64,000 bases of DNA. Source: Chitinophaga arvensicola. Its GTDB lineage: Bacteria > Bacteroidota > Bacteroidia > Chitinophagales > Chitinophagaceae. Positions within the stretch are counted from its first letter, which is position 1, and the number at the start of each line of letters is the position of its first letter. Positions 9,641 through 18,569 of the stretch are shown in pieces. The stretch spans positions 434,001-498,000 of the forward strand of contig NZ_FOJG01000002.1 of assembly GCF_900110835.1 (NCBI RefSeq). The letters run 5' to 3'. Both the position numbers and the translations under genes were made by a program. The notes under the pieces were generated by a model, which was not told the origin of the DNA, searched no databases, and was given only the letters and a program-made list of their open reading frames with translations.

Positions 9641-10288
9641 TTAAAAATTAAAAAGCTCGCGGAGGCCCAATGCGAGCATCTGAACACCGATAACGGCGAG
9701 AATAAGTCCCATCATTTTTGTAATGACCATCATTACATTGGTGCCGATAATTTTTACAATGCGCTCACCTGCAATAAAGAGAAGATAGGTGATATAACAT
9801 ATAAATGCATAAATGCCTATTACAATGGCAAGATGTGTTAGATCTTTTGCAGCAGAATAACTCATAGAGGTGGTAATGGCGCCAGGGCCTGCCAGCAGGG
9901 GCATTGCCAGTGGGGTAATGGCTACACTGATATTCTGGTCTGCCTTTATGGGCTGCGTACCCAGTTTGGGATTTTCTGCTTTATTTTCTTTTTCCCCCCG
10001 CACCATTTCATAACCGATCACAAACACAAGAATGCCGCCCGTTACCCGGAGCGCTGCGAGTGTGATACCAAAAACGTGGAAAATCAGTTTACCCGCCACA
10101 CTAAAAACAAGAATGATACAGAAGGCAATTAATACTGACTTGGTGGCAATATTCCGTTTTGCTTTTTTATCCATATTGGAGGTGAGTTCCATAAAAACAG
10201 GAATCGCCGAAATAGGATTTACAATTGCCAGTAATCCCATGAATACCGTTGTTGCAAAAGCAATGTAGTTATCAAATAATGCCATCAT
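9641..10288 (-). CDS. MarC-family integral membrane protein
   Basis: This 216-residue protein has six hydrophobic segments in the two-fold arrangement of the MarC/NAAT family. The conserved features AIVNPISAIPVF near the N-terminus and TPLAMPLLAGPGAITT in the middle are diagnostic. Despite the name, members are not established drug-resistance proteins; some relatives transport amino acids. The start is set at the ATG-ATG pair at 10288, since the frame upstream only offers a TTG. It follows the TRIC-family gene by 42 bp on the same strand, suggesting co-transcription. Confidence 0.9.
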   Translation of the reverse strand: MMALFDNYIAFATTVFMGLLAIVNPISAIPVFMELTSNMDKKAKRNIATKSVLIAFCIILVFSVAGKLIFHVFGITLAALRVTGGILVFVIGYEMVRGEKENKAENPKLGTQPIKADQNISVAITPLAMPLLAGPGAITTSMSYSAAKDLTHLAIVIGIYAFICYITYLLFIAGERIVKIIGTNVMMVITKMMGLILAVIGVQMLALGLRELFNF

Positions 10289-10330
10289 ATCAGCAATATA
10301 ATAAATTTTATTTAGCGGCAAATAAATGTA

Positions 10331-10945
10331 CTAGGCCCGCAAGCGAGGTAGTTGCCAGTTGTGGCGCAGACTGACCAATCGTATCGTAACTATAACGGTA
10401 ACGGCTATACCCTGAGCAATGTCGCCCGAGATGCCGGTAAAATGACCGGCCACCAGGTAAAGGGTACCTCCTGCAATCGATGCAGCGGCATATATTTCCC
10501 GGGTAAAAAGAATGGGTTGTTCATCGCTGATCACATCGCGCAACAGGCCGCCAAAGGTGCCTGTAATGACGCCCAGCGCCACACAAACGGGCAGGGGAAG
10601 TCCTGCCGCCAATCCTTTGTTGATGCCGGTAATAGTAAACATGCCCAGACCGATGGCATCGAAGGTGCTGAGTAAACGGTTCAGTTTTTTTACATAGGAA
10701 AAAAACAAAGCCGCAATAATCGCGGCTACAATAATAGCAGAGTTGCTGAGTTCATCCGTCATCCAGGCCACCGGCGTGGCGCCGATCAACAGGTCGCGGA
10801 TGGTTCCGCCACCAATAGCCGTTACAAAGGCCAATGCCAGTAACCCGATAACATCGTATGATTTATTAATAGCTGCTGTGGCTCCCGAAACAGCAAATGC
10901 AAATGTGCCCAGTAATTCCAATACCTGAAGGAAGGTAAGCTGCAT
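10331..10945 (-). CDS. TRIC cation channel family protein (UPF0126/YadS-like)
   Basis: This 204-residue membrane protein shows two tandem repeats of the UPF0126 unit, each with the Gly-rich turn seen in GTFAFAVSGATAA and TAIGGGTIRDLL, then again ITGTFGGLLRDVI. Prokaryotic members form trimeric monovalent-cation channels related to TRIC. About seven membrane segments are visible. It is upstream of the MarC gene on the same strand and probably shares its transcript. Confidence 0.9.
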   Translation of the reverse strand: MQLTFLQVLELLGTFAFAVSGATAAINKSYDVIGLLALAFVTAIGGGTIRDLLIGATPVAWMTDELSNSAIIVAAIIAALFFSYVKKLNRLLSTFDAIGLGMFTITGINKGLAAGLPLPVCVALGVITGTFGGLLRDVISDEQPILFTREIYAAASIAGGTLYLVAGHFTGISGDIAQGIAVTVIVTIRLVSLRHNWQLPRLRA

Positions 10946-11021
10946 GCGCCTTGTCTTATTTTGTGAACTAAGATAAGGATACTTTATATTACAATAACAG
11001 GAGCGATCAATTTAGTACTAC

Positions 11022-11285
11022 TCAATAATCATCTTCATAGGCAGATTCTCCGCGAAGGGTGCGTTCAATCTGATCTCTTAAGCCATGACTGAATCCCTCT
11101 ACTTCGATCTTTGGATGATGATCCAGGTAAATCAGGAAACGGCCGGCTTCTTTAGTAACCAGGTCATAAATGTCTTCCAGTAACGCACAAAGTAATCTCC
11201 GGGTGGTTTCTGCGATCTGCGCAAGGGAGGAATCTTCGAAGTGACGGTACTCACGGTTTTTATAAGATAAGGTAATCTGAATCAT
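11022..11285 (-). CDS. Small protein of unknown function (87 aa)
   Basis: A soluble acidic 87-residue protein with no signal or membrane segment. It has a plausible alpha/beta pattern: MIQITLSYKNREYRHF as a beta hairpin and then two helices. It stands alone, 76 bp upstream of the TRIC gene on the same strand, and is followed by a gap toward the divergent DPP-IV gene. I recognise no family. It is taken as real because its size and composition are protein-like and nothing overlaps it. Confidence 0.6.
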   Translation of the reverse strand: MIQITLSYKNREYRHFEDSSLAQIAETTRRLLCALLEDIYDLVTKEAGRFLIYLDHHPKIEVEGFSHGLRDQIERTLRGESAYEDDY

Positions 11286-11507
11286 AACTTATGGTTTTTC
11301 TGCAGGATTGTTATAACCCGGTTTAGTCTCTAGCTAACCGGCTGGTTTTCATTATTTAATTATTAATTCTGACATAAAAATAGAAAAAAAGAAATACATT
11401 TTTTCCAACTAAAGGGTGATTTTTTATCCACGGAGCAGAAAAGGCAAAAAAATAATTTATATCTTCCTGGGTTAACCGCCCGGCACATTAACACCACCAT
11501 TCCCATA

Positions 11508-11535
11508 TTGTTCATTTTTTTTCTATCATAATTTG
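11508..11535 (+). promoter_or_regulatory. Likely promoter of the DPP-IV gene
   Basis: TTG at 11508-11510 and TAATTTG at 11529-11535 are separated by about 18 bp. The -7 element is one base short of TAnnTTTG. The predicted transcript start near 11539 gives a leader of about 24 nt. Confidence 0.4.
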
Positions 11536-11562
11536 GCTACCATTGCAAATTATTCTTACATA

Positions 11563-13725
11563 ATGAAGAAACTTACCGTACTTATTATTCTGATGGCGCT
11601 GTATTGCCTGCCGATGCAGGCCCAGCCCGGTAAAGGCATCCGTTGGAGCATCGATGGAAAGTCTTATTTTAAAGCAACGCCCGCAGGTATCGAAGCCTTC
11701 CCGTTATCCGGCGAAGCCGCTATTTTAAAGATTCCCGCTGCCAGCTATCATAGCCTGCCCATCAGGGATTTTTATTTTTCGGGAGATGAAAAAAAAATAC
11801 TCCTTTATACCAATGCAAAAAAAGTATGGCGCTATGAAACCCGTGGCGACTACTGGGTCTTAGACATTGCCAGTGGCAAGTTACAGCAGTTGGGAAAAGA
11901 TAAACCCGCTTCTTCTCTCATGTTTGCCAAACTTTCACCGGATGGCAGCAAAGCCGCTTACGTAAGCGGTCATAACATTTTTGTGGAAGACTTATCCTCC
12001 GGCGCCATCACGCCGCTCACCACTGACGGTACCCGCCGGTTTATCAATGGTACCTTCGATTGGGCATATGAAGAAGAATTCGGCTGCCGCGATGGGTTCC
12101 GCTGGAGCCCCGATGGCAAAAGCATTGCCTACTGGCAGATAGATGCCACCAGGATCCGTGACTTCCTCATGATCGACAATACCGACTCTATCTATTCCTT
12201 CACCGTACCCGTAGAATATCCCAAAGCAGGAGAGAGCCCCTCTGCCTGTCGCATCGGCGTAGCAGATATACAAACTGCTAAAACAACCTGGATGCAGGTT
12301 CCCGGTGATCAGCAACAACATTACATTCCCCGCATGGAATGGGTTCCGGGTAAAAATACCCTCATCATCCAGCAGCTGAACCGCAAACAGAACAACAGCA
12401 AAATCATGCTCTGTGAAGCCGCCAGCGGAAAAGTCCGTTCCCTTTACGAAGAAAAGGACAGCGCCTGGATCGATGTGAAATCACGCTGGGACGATGATAA
12501 CATCGCCGGATGGGATTTTATCCGCAACAGCAAATCCTTTGTCTGGGTGAGTGAGCAGGATGGATGGCGTCATCTCTATAATATTTCTGCGGAAGACGGT
12601 AAAGCTACTTTGCTGACGCCAGGTAACTATGATGTGATCAGCATCGCCAAAATTGATGAGGCCAATAACGTGATCTATTTCCTGGCATCACCGGAAAACC
12701 CCACCCAGCAATACCTCTACAAGGTATCACTCAACGGTGGTAAGGCAGAACGCATCACGCCCGCCAATGAACCGGGTTCCCATGAATACAAGATTTCCCC
12801 TTACGGATCCTGGGCTATTCATGAGTTCAGCAATGCCTATACTTATCCAGTTAGCGAAAACCTGGAACTGCCAGGTCACAAAAGCAACGGCAATATTGTG
12901 CTGAATGCCATCACCAAATCTGCTGGTGCACCCAATAAACCTGAGTTTTTCCAGATAACGACCGTTGATGGCGTTACCATGAGCGGCTGGATGAGCAAAC
13001 CCACCAACTTTAATCCTGCCAGGAAATATCCGGTGGTGTTTTATGTTTATGGCGAACCTGCCGGCGCCACCTCGCTGGACGCTATCGGCGCGGGCCGCAA
13101 CTTTCTTTATGATGGCGATATGGCGGCAGACGGTTATGTATATGTTTCCATGGACAACCGGGGGACCCCGTTGCCCAAAGGCCGCAACTGGCGCAAATGC
13201 GTGTACCGCAAAGTAGGGTTGATCAATGCCCGTGACCAGGCCATGGCCACCAAGGCATTATTGCAGAAATATCCTTACCTGGACCCGCAGCGCACCGCTG
13301 TATGGGGATGGAGTGGCGGTGGCTCTATGACACTGAACCTGCTGTTCCAGTATCCGGAGATCTATAAAACGGGTATTGCCATTGCCGCAGTAGGCAACCA
13401 GCTGACCTATGATAACATCTACCAGGAGCGTTATATGGGGCTGCCGGAAGAAAACCGGGAAGACTTTGTAAAAGGTTCTCCCATTACCTATGCGAAAAAT
13501 CTGCAAGGCAACCTGCTCTACATTCACGGCACCGGAGATGATAACGTACATTATCAGAATGCGGAGATGCTGCTGAATGAATTGATCCGTTATAATAAAC
13601 AATTCCAGTTCATGGCGTATCCCAACCGTACGCATAGTATTTCTGAGGGACAAGGCACTTTTGAACATTTATCTACTTTATATACTAATTATCTGCGTAC
13701 GCATTGTGAACCGGGCGCAAAATAG
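11563..13725 (+). CDS. S9 family dipeptidyl peptidase IV-type serine peptidase
   Basis: This 720-residue secreted enzyme has a signal peptide ending near LPMQAQ. An N-terminal beta-propeller carries the DWAYEEEFG segment whose Glu pair holds the substrate N-terminus in DPP-IV. The C-terminal alpha/beta hydrolase domain has S584 (GWSGGG), D659/D660 (GTGDDNVH) and H691 (RTHSIS). It should remove X-Pro or similar dipeptides from peptides in the periplasm or outside. The start at 11563 is chosen because it begins the signal peptide, while the longer frame uses a TTG. A promoter for the next gene lies in its last codons. Confidence 0.95.
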   Translation: MKKLTVLIILMALYCLPMQAQPGKGIRWSIDGKSYFKATPAGIEAFPLSGEAAILKIPAASYHSLPIRDFYFSGDEKKILLYTNAKKVWRYETRGDYWVLDIASGKLQQLGKDKPASSLMFAKLSPDGSKAAYVSGHNIFVEDLSSGAITPLTTDGTRRFINGTFDWAYEEEFGCRDGFRWSPDGKSIAYWQIDATRIRDFLMIDNTDSIYSFTVPVEYPKAGESPSACRIGVADIQTAKTTWMQVPGDQQQHYIPRMEWVPGKNTLIIQQLNRKQNNSKIMLCEAASGKVRSLYEEKDSAWIDVKSRWDDDNIAGWDFIRNSKSFVWVSEQDGWRHLYNISAEDGKATLLTPGNYDVISIAKIDEANNVIYFLASPENPTQQYLYKVSLNGGKAERITPANEPGSHEYKISPYGSWAIHEFSNAYTYPVSENLELPGHKSNGNIVLNAITKSAGAPNKPEFFQITTVDGVTMSGWMSKPTNFNPARKYPVVFYVYGEPAGATSLDAIGAGRNFLYDGDMAADGYVYVSMDNRGTPLPKGRNWRKCVYRKVGLINARDQAMATKALLQKYPYLDPQRTAVWGWSGGGSMTLNLLFQYPEIYKTGIAIAAVGNQLTYDNIYQERYMGLPEENREDFVKGSPITYAKNLQGNLLYIHGTGDDNVHYQNAEMLLNELIRYNKQFQFMAYPNRTHSISEGQGTFEHLSTLYTNYLRTHCEPGAK

Positions 13726-13735
13726 AGTACCTTTG
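13704..13735 (+). promoter_or_regulatory. Promoter TTG-N21-TACCTTTG
   Basis: A -33 TTG at 13704-13706 and a perfect -7 TACCTTTG at 13728-13735 overlap the stop codon of the DPP-IV gene. The predicted start near 13739 gives a 16-nt leader before the ATG at 13755. Confidence 0.7.
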
Positions 13736-13754
13736 CCTCCCTAAATTGAAAAGT

Positions 13755-14150
13755 ATGTCCAGGACAGCTATTATTGGAATACTGGCAGTGTTGCTGGTAA
13801 TTGTATGCGCTTTTTTCCCATGGTCTGCCGTAGACGTGGATAGCAGGCACCTGGTTTTTTCCGGCGTAAATGGTGCAGGTTCCAATTATGGAGAGCCTGG
13901 CCGCTTGTGTATCATCCTGGGGGTAATTGGTATCTGTATTTTCCTGGTGAAGAACAAATGGGTATCCAGGATCAACCTTTTTATCATAGGTTTCCTGCTG
14001 GCCTGGACTTTCAGGAACCTGTTGCTTTATTCAAGATGTGAAATGGGGGATTGTCCTCATCCGCAGCCTGCGTTGTATTTATCTTTCGCTGGTGCGCTGG
14101 TGGCTTTTTTATGTGTGTTGTTTACGCGTACACCCAAAAGCAGTCAATAA
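13755..14150 (+). CDS. Small integral membrane protein
   Basis: A 131-residue protein with four probable membrane helices (about residues 5-22, 45-63, 72-88 and 105-123). A short extracytoplasmic loop holds two cysteines (SRCEMGDCPHPQ) that could pair or bind a ligand. No family is recognised. It has its own exact TAnnTTTG promoter and a strong terminator, so it is probably a single-gene unit. Confidence 0.65.
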   Translation: MSRTAIIGILAVLLVIVCAFFPWSAVDVDSRHLVFSGVNGAGSNYGEPGRLCIILGVIGICIFLVKNKWVSRINLFIIGFLLAWTFRNLLLYSRCEMGDCPHPQPALYLSFAGALVAFLCVLFTRTPKSSQ

Positions 14151-14161
14151 TATTAATCTAT

Positions 14162-14201
14162 AAAAAAGCGGCATCCGGATTATTTCGGATGCCGCTTTTT
14201 T
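14162..14201. terminator. Perfect 16-bp bidirectional terminator
   Basis: Arms 14162-14177 and 14186-14201 pair perfectly, with A6/T6 outer ends and an 8-nt loop, between a plus-strand and a minus-strand gene. Confidence 0.92.
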
Positions 14202-14218
14202 ATGTCGGAAAAATAATA

Positions 14219-14863
14219 TCAGAAGATGGTTTTATGCAGTATCCAGGCGCCTGCGAGGATACCAGCTCCGAGCAACCAGTAACGCACAATTACGGGGAGC
14301 GGGCGTTGGGCAGTGACTTTTGCTTTTATAAAACTGAATACCGTTAACCCCAGGAAAACCAGCATGATACTGGTTTGTGAAGCGGCGGTAAAATTTTCGT
14401 TTGATAAATAGGGGCCCAATGACAGGGCGCCTCCCAGTAAAAAGAACAAGCCGGTCATCAGGCCGCTCTTGATAGCACGGGAACGACTAAACGTTGATTC
14501 CTTTACTTTTTCCTGCTCCAGTATCAGTTCCCAGGAATGCGCATCCTTCTCCATTTCCTCTTCAATATGTGCAATGGTGCGGGCGTTGATATCCAGTCGT
14601 TGCAGCTTTGTTCTTTCTTTGTCAGATAACAGGGCGCTGTCGTGCTGCAGATCGCCTTTATTGGCCTGGAAAGCGCTGAACATAACCAGCAGTGCGCCAA
14701 TTATCCAGATACAAAGGTGAATGGTATAAAAAGTCTGGACTTCGATGGGAAATACCTGCATCACCTGCGTGGCGAAGAACAACAGGAAAAGACCATCGGG
14801 AAATCCGATTAAAAAATCTGTCTTCCATCCGGAACTACGGATGGCTTTGTGGGATGTTGTCAT
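14219..14863 (-). CDS. VIT1/CCC1-like membrane protein (possible iron/manganese transporter)
   Basis: This 215-residue protein has an N-terminal membrane region with GFPDGLFLLFF, which resembles the G-x-x-D-G start of CCC1/VIT transporters. A hydrophilic, Glu-rich helical stretch follows at about residues 80-130 (HIEEEMEKDAH), like the metal-binding domain of VIT1. Two further hydrophobic hairpins include GALSLGPYL. A role in divalent-metal export is plausible but rests on these motifs only. The ATG at 14863 is chosen because the longer frame would run back into ornithine aminotransferase; it lies 11 bp after that gene's stop. Confidence 0.65.
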   Translation of the reverse strand: MTTSHKAIRSSGWKTDFLIGFPDGLFLLFFATQVMQVFPIEVQTFYTIHLCIWIIGALLVMFSAFQANKGDLQHDSALLSDKERTKLQRLDINARTIAHIEEEMEKDAHSWELILEQEKVKESTFSRSRAIKSGLMTGLFFLLGGALSLGPYLSNENFTAASQTSIMLVFLGLTVFSFIKAKVTAQRPLPVIVRYWLLGAGILAGAWILHKTIF

Positions 14864-14874
14864 ACAATGATTCG

Positions 14875-16113
14875 CTAACTGAAAGCCTGTTCGAGGCTCT
14901 TTTGTATGATCTGCACACACTCGTTGATCTGTCCGGCATTGATAGACAGGGGAGGGGCAAATCGTATTTTGTCGCCATGCGTTGGCTTGGCCAGCAGGCC
15001 GTTTTCTTTTAAAGTAAGGCAAAGGTCCCACGCGGCTTCCGGGTCATTATGCTTAATCACGATGGCATTCAGTAAGCCCTGACCGCGTACGGTGGTAATA
15101 TAGGGAGATTGCAGTGCCGTAAGGCCGTTGCGGAGCAACTGACCCATCGCAGCCGCATTCTCGGCCATCTTTTCGTCTTTCAGTACCTGTAGTGACGTGA
15201 TAGCTACTTTGCAGGCGAGTGGGTTGCCACCATAGGTAGAACCATGTTCGCCCGGTTTTACTGTGAGCATGATTTCATCATCCGCCAGTACTGCGCTTAC
15301 CGGTAAAGTGCCGCCGGATAAGGCTTTTCCAAGAATCAGGATATCCGGACGTACCTTTTCATGATCACAGGCCAGCATTTTGCCTGTGCGGGCAAGCCCC
15401 GTCTGGATTTCATCCGCAATAAACAATACGTTGGCATCCTGGCAATACTGCCGTGCTTTGGAAAGGTAGCCTTCATCGGGTACCATTACGCCGGCTTCTC
15501 CCTGGATAGGTTCTACCAGGAAGCCTGCTACGTTTTTATCCTGTAACGCCTGTTCCAGCGCAGTAAGACTATTGTAAGGAATCACTTCATACCCGGGCAT
15601 GAAAGGCCCGAAGTTGTTTCTGGCAGAAGGATCTGTACTGAAGGAGATCACATTGAGCGTACGTCCGTGGAAGTTATTGGCGCATACAATGATCTTAGCC
15701 TTGTTTTCCGGAATGCCCTTTACAATATAGGCCCAGTGACGGCAAAGTTTCAGCGCTGTTTCCACCGCTTCCACACCCGTATTCATGGGCAGTACTTTAT
15801 CATAGCCGAAGTAGGAAGTAATATATTGTGCATATTCCCCGAGCAGGTCGTTATGAAAAGCGCGGGAGGTAAGGGTCAGCTTTTTAGCCTGCTCTATCAG
15901 CGTGGCAATGATTTTCGGGTGGCAATGTCCCTGGTTTACAGCAGAATAACCGGATAAAAAATCATAGTAACGGTTGCCATCCACATCCCATAAAAACACG
16001 CCTTCGCCCCGGTCCAGTACAACCGGTAACGGATGGTAGTTATGTGCACCATACTGTTCTTCGAGTGCCAGGTAATGTTGAGCCTTTTCGCTTATCGTGT
16101 AGGAAGGTATCAT
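14875..16113 (-). CDS. rocD: Ornithine--oxo-acid transaminase
   Basis: A class-III PLP-dependent aminotransferase of 412 residues that converts ornithine and 2-oxoglutarate to glutamate semialdehyde and glutamate. The PLP lysine is K263 in LGKALSGG, preceded by the cofactor Asp in FIADEIQTG. The close match to ornithine aminotransferases throughout (SGYSAVNQGHCHPKI, NTGVEAVETALKL) separates it from acetylornithine enzymes. A promoter -7 box ends only about 4 nt before the ATG, so the mRNA may be leaderless. It lies between the acyl-CoA-binding protein gene and the VIT-like gene. Confidence 0.93.
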   Translation of the reverse strand: MIPSYTISEKAQHYLALEEQYGAHNYHPLPVVLDRGEGVFLWDVDGNRYYDFLSGYSAVNQGHCHPKIIATLIEQAKKLTLTSRAFHNDLLGEYAQYITSYFGYDKVLPMNTGVEAVETALKLCRHWAYIVKGIPENKAKIIVCANNFHGRTLNVISFSTDPSARNNFGPFMPGYEVIPYNSLTALEQALQDKNVAGFLVEPIQGEAGVMVPDEGYLSKARQYCQDANVLFIADEIQTGLARTGKMLACDHEKVRPDILILGKALSGGTLPVSAVLADDEIMLTVKPGEHGSTYGGNPLACKVAITSLQVLKDEKMAENAAAMGQLLRNGLTALQSPYITTVRGQGLLNAIVIKHNDPEAAWDLCLTLKENGLLAKPTHGDKIRFAPPLSINAGQINECVQIIQKSLEQAFS

Positions 16114-16117
16114 ATCT

Positions 16118-16151
16118 CAAAAGTAAGGTAATTTGCGGAAAGCAAATTACC
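16118..16151 (-). promoter_or_regulatory. rocD promoter with embedded palindrome
   Basis: On the minus strand a TTTG (16146-16143) is followed after 17 nt by an exact -7 TACTTTTG (16125-16118). Between and over them lies a perfect 10-bp inverted repeat (16127-16136 with 16142-16151, 5-nt spacer). It could be an operator, or a terminator for the acyl-CoA-binding protein gene, whose stop codon it covers. Confidence 0.55.
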
Positions 16152-16404
16152 CTTTCAGTTGCTGCACCAGGTTGATGTACTCCTGCATGGCAGCGTCTTT
16201 GGTTTTACCTTTCAGCTCCGCCCAGGCCTCGTGTTTGGCTTTTGCTACAAAATCAAAAGGGTTGGACGGACCATCGCCTTCCGCATCGCCGGAAGTTCCC
16301 TGCTTGTACAAAGCATACAGCTTCAGTAAAATTTCGTTCGACGGTTTTTCGGACAGTGTTTTGCTGGCCGCTACTGCTTCTTCAAATTGCTGGTCTAATG
16401 CCAT
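16147..16404 (-). CDS. Acyl-CoA-binding protein
   Basis: This 85-residue protein is a complete ACBP. The four-helix family pattern is clear, with LYALYKQGTSGDAEGDGPSN matching the conserved YxxYKQxTxGD core that contacts the CoA and AWAELKGK the following helix. It buffers or carries long-chain acyl-CoA in the cytoplasm. It is 33 bp upstream of rocD on the same strand and may be partly co-transcribed with it, although rocD has its own promoter. Confidence 0.95.
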   Translation of the reverse strand: MALDQQFEEAVAASKTLSEKPSNEILLKLYALYKQGTSGDAEGDGPSNPFDFVAKAKHEAWAELKGKTKDAAMQEYINLVQQLKG

Positions 16405-16585
16405 GATGTATGTTTTTTAAAATTTAACAATATGGGTGTAAGTCCCTCATTTTAACCTTATGTCTATAAAGTTGAGGTTTATCCGGTAATATATCAAAAA
16501 AAGGCGGTGCTGCGGTTTCTATCTCCCTAAAAACCAAATAACAAAACATAATTGGTAAACGCATTAACTAATGAACTAATTTCAA

Positions 16586-16593
16586 TACCTTTG
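16586..16593 (+). promoter_or_regulatory. -7 element (TACCTTTG) of lepA
   Basis: An exact TAnnTTTG match. The transcript would start near 16597, which leaves either a 14-nt leader to the ATG at 16611 or a 56-nt leader to the conserved start at 16653. Confidence 0.6.
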
Positions 16594-16652
16594 CCGGCTG
16601 AAAAGGTTTCATGCAGTACATTGCAGGGGACTACGGAACAGCAAAACATCAT

Positions 16653-18446
16653 ATGAAGAATATTCGCAATTTTTGTATCATTGCCCATATTGACCATGGT
16701 AAAAGTACCCTGGCAGACCGTTTACTGGAATTCACAAATACCATTTCTGACCGTGACATGCAGGCACAGGTGCTGGATGATATGGATCTTGAACGTGAAA
16801 AAGGTATCACTATCAAGAGCCACGCTATCCAGATGGATTACACTGCAAAGAATGGCGAAAAATATATCTTTAACCTGATCGATACTCCCGGTCACGTGGA
16901 CTTCTCCTATGAAGTATCCCGTGCACTCGCTGCCTGTGAAGGCGCACTGCTCCTCGTGGATGCGGCACAGGGTATCCAGGCGCAAACTATTTCTAACCTT
17001 TACCTGGCACTGGAAAACGACCTCGAAATCATTCCCGTTATCAACAAAATTGATATGCAGGGCGCCATGATCGAGGAAGTAAAAGACCAGATCATAGAAC
17101 TGATCGGTGTAAAAGACGAAGATATCCTGCTGGCATCCGGTAAAACCGGTATCGGCATCGAAGATATCCTCGAAGCCATCGTAAACCGCATTCCTGCTCC
17201 GCAAGGCAGCAACGATGCACCACTGCAGGCACTGATTTTTGACAGCGTATTCAACTCTTTCCGTGGTATTATCGCTTACTTCCGCGTGTACAACGGCTCC
17301 ATTAAAAAAGGTGATAAAATCAGGTTCGTTAACAGCGGCGAAGAATACTTTGCAGACGAAGTGGGTATCCTCAAACTGGGACTGGATCCCAGGAAGGAAG
17401 TGTTTACCGGCGATGTAGGGTACATTATCACCGGTATCAAAAGCGCCAAAGAGGTAAAAGTAGGGGATACCATCACCCTGTCCAATAACCCCTGCGCAGA
17501 AGGTATCAACGGATTCCAGGAAGTAAAACCCATGGTATTCGCCGGTATTTACCCGGTAAATACGGAAGACTTCGAAGAGCTGCGCGAGTGTATGGATAAA
17601 CTGCAACTCAATGACGCGTCCCTGACCTATGAGCTGGAAACCTCACAGGCACTCGGATTCGGTTTCCGTTGCGGATTCCTGGGCATGCTGCACATGGAAA
17701 TCATCCAGGAACGCCTCGAAAGAGAGTTCAACCAGACCGTTATCACTACCGTTCCCAACGTAAGCTTTATTGCACATACTACCCGTGAAGGGGTGATCAC
17801 CGTTAACAACCCGAGTGAAATGCCCGATCCTACCAAACTGGACAGGATCGAAGAGCCTTTCATCCGCGCACAGATCATCACCAAACCGGAATATATCGGT
17901 AACATCATGACACTGTGCCTTGGCAAACGCGGTAACCTGCTGAACCAAAGCTATCTGACCACTACCCGTGTGGAACTGATGTTTGAAATACCATTGACAG
18001 AAATCGTATTTGACTTCTATGATAAACTGAAAAGTCAGACACGTGGATATGCCTCCTTTGATTATACACCGATCGGTTTCCGTGACAGTGATATCGTGAA
18101 AATGGATATTCTCCTGAACAATGAAAAGGTGGATGCACTGAGTGCCCTGATCCACAGAAGCCGTGCGCAGGAATTCGGACGTAAACTCACCGAAAAACTG
18201 AAAGAACTGCTGCCACGCCAGCAATTCCTCATCGCTATCCAGGCCGCCATCGGCGCCAAGATAGTAGCCCGCGAAAACATCAGCGCGATGCGGAAAGACG
18301 TAACCGCGAAGTGTTATGGCGGTGATATCTCCCGTAAACGTAAGTTACTCGAGAAACAGAAAGAAGGTAAAAAACGTATGCGCCAGATCGGTAACGTAGA
18401 AATACCACAGGAAGCATTCCTGGCGGTATTGAAACTGGACGATTAA
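16653..18446 (+). CDS. lepA: Elongation factor 4 (LepA), ribosome back-translocating GTPase
   Basis: This 597-residue translation GTPase has the G1 loop AHIDHGKST, G3 DTPGHVDF and G4 NKID motifs, then EF-G-like domains and the C-terminal LepA-specific domain ending near GNVEIPQEAFLAVLKLDD. It acts on stalled ribosomes. The start at 16653 (MKNIRNFCIIAHIDHG) matches where family members begin; an in-frame ATG at 16611 would add 14 residues and cannot be excluded because the promoter lies above it. It is followed by a hairpin terminator. Confidence 0.95.
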   Translation: MKNIRNFCIIAHIDHGKSTLADRLLEFTNTISDRDMQAQVLDDMDLEREKGITIKSHAIQMDYTAKNGEKYIFNLIDTPGHVDFSYEVSRALAACEGALLLVDAAQGIQAQTISNLYLALENDLEIIPVINKIDMQGAMIEEVKDQIIELIGVKDEDILLASGKTGIGIEDILEAIVNRIPAPQGSNDAPLQALIFDSVFNSFRGIIAYFRVYNGSIKKGDKIRFVNSGEEYFADEVGILKLGLDPRKEVFTGDVGYIITGIKSAKEVKVGDTITLSNNPCAEGINGFQEVKPMVFAGIYPVNTEDFEELRECMDKLQLNDASLTYELETSQALGFGFRCGFLGMLHMEIIQERLEREFNQTVITTVPNVSFIAHTTREGVITVNNPSEMPDPTKLDRIEEPFIRAQIITKPEYIGNIMTLCLGKRGNLLNQSYLTTTRVELMFEIPLTEIVFDFYDKLKSQTRGYASFDYTPIGFRDSDIVKMDILLNNEKVDALSALIHRSRAQEFGRKLTEKLKELLPRQQFLIAIQAAIGAKIVARENISAMRKDVTAKCYGGDISRKRKLLEKQKEGKKRMRQIGNVEIPQEAFLAVLKLDD

Positions 18447-18469
18447 TACCAGGCAATTTATTTCATAAA

Positions 18470-18518
18470 ATGAGGGAAGATGACCGGCTGTATAGCTTTC
18501 ATCTTCCCTCATCCTTTT
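18470..18518 (+). terminator. lepA terminator
   Basis: A perfect 14-bp stem (18470-18483 with 18499-18512) with a 15-nt loop is followed by a CCTTTTT run. Confidence 0.85.
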
Positions 18519-18544
18519 TATGCCCTTCGATTCGCGGAAAAACT

Positions 18545-18552
18545 TACATTTG
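18545..18552 (+). promoter_or_regulatory. -7 element (TACATTTG)
   Basis: Exact TAnnTTTG, 17 nt before the ATG at 18570. It excludes the upstream in-frame ATG at 18480 as the start of the thioredoxin gene. Confidence 0.6.
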
Positions 18553-18569
18553 AAAAAAAACCAATCACC

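Noticed and set aside
16722..17606. A 294-codon minus-strand frame inside lepA
   Set aside because: It is a shadow of lepA; no start signals and a Cys/His-rich composition typical of reverse reading.
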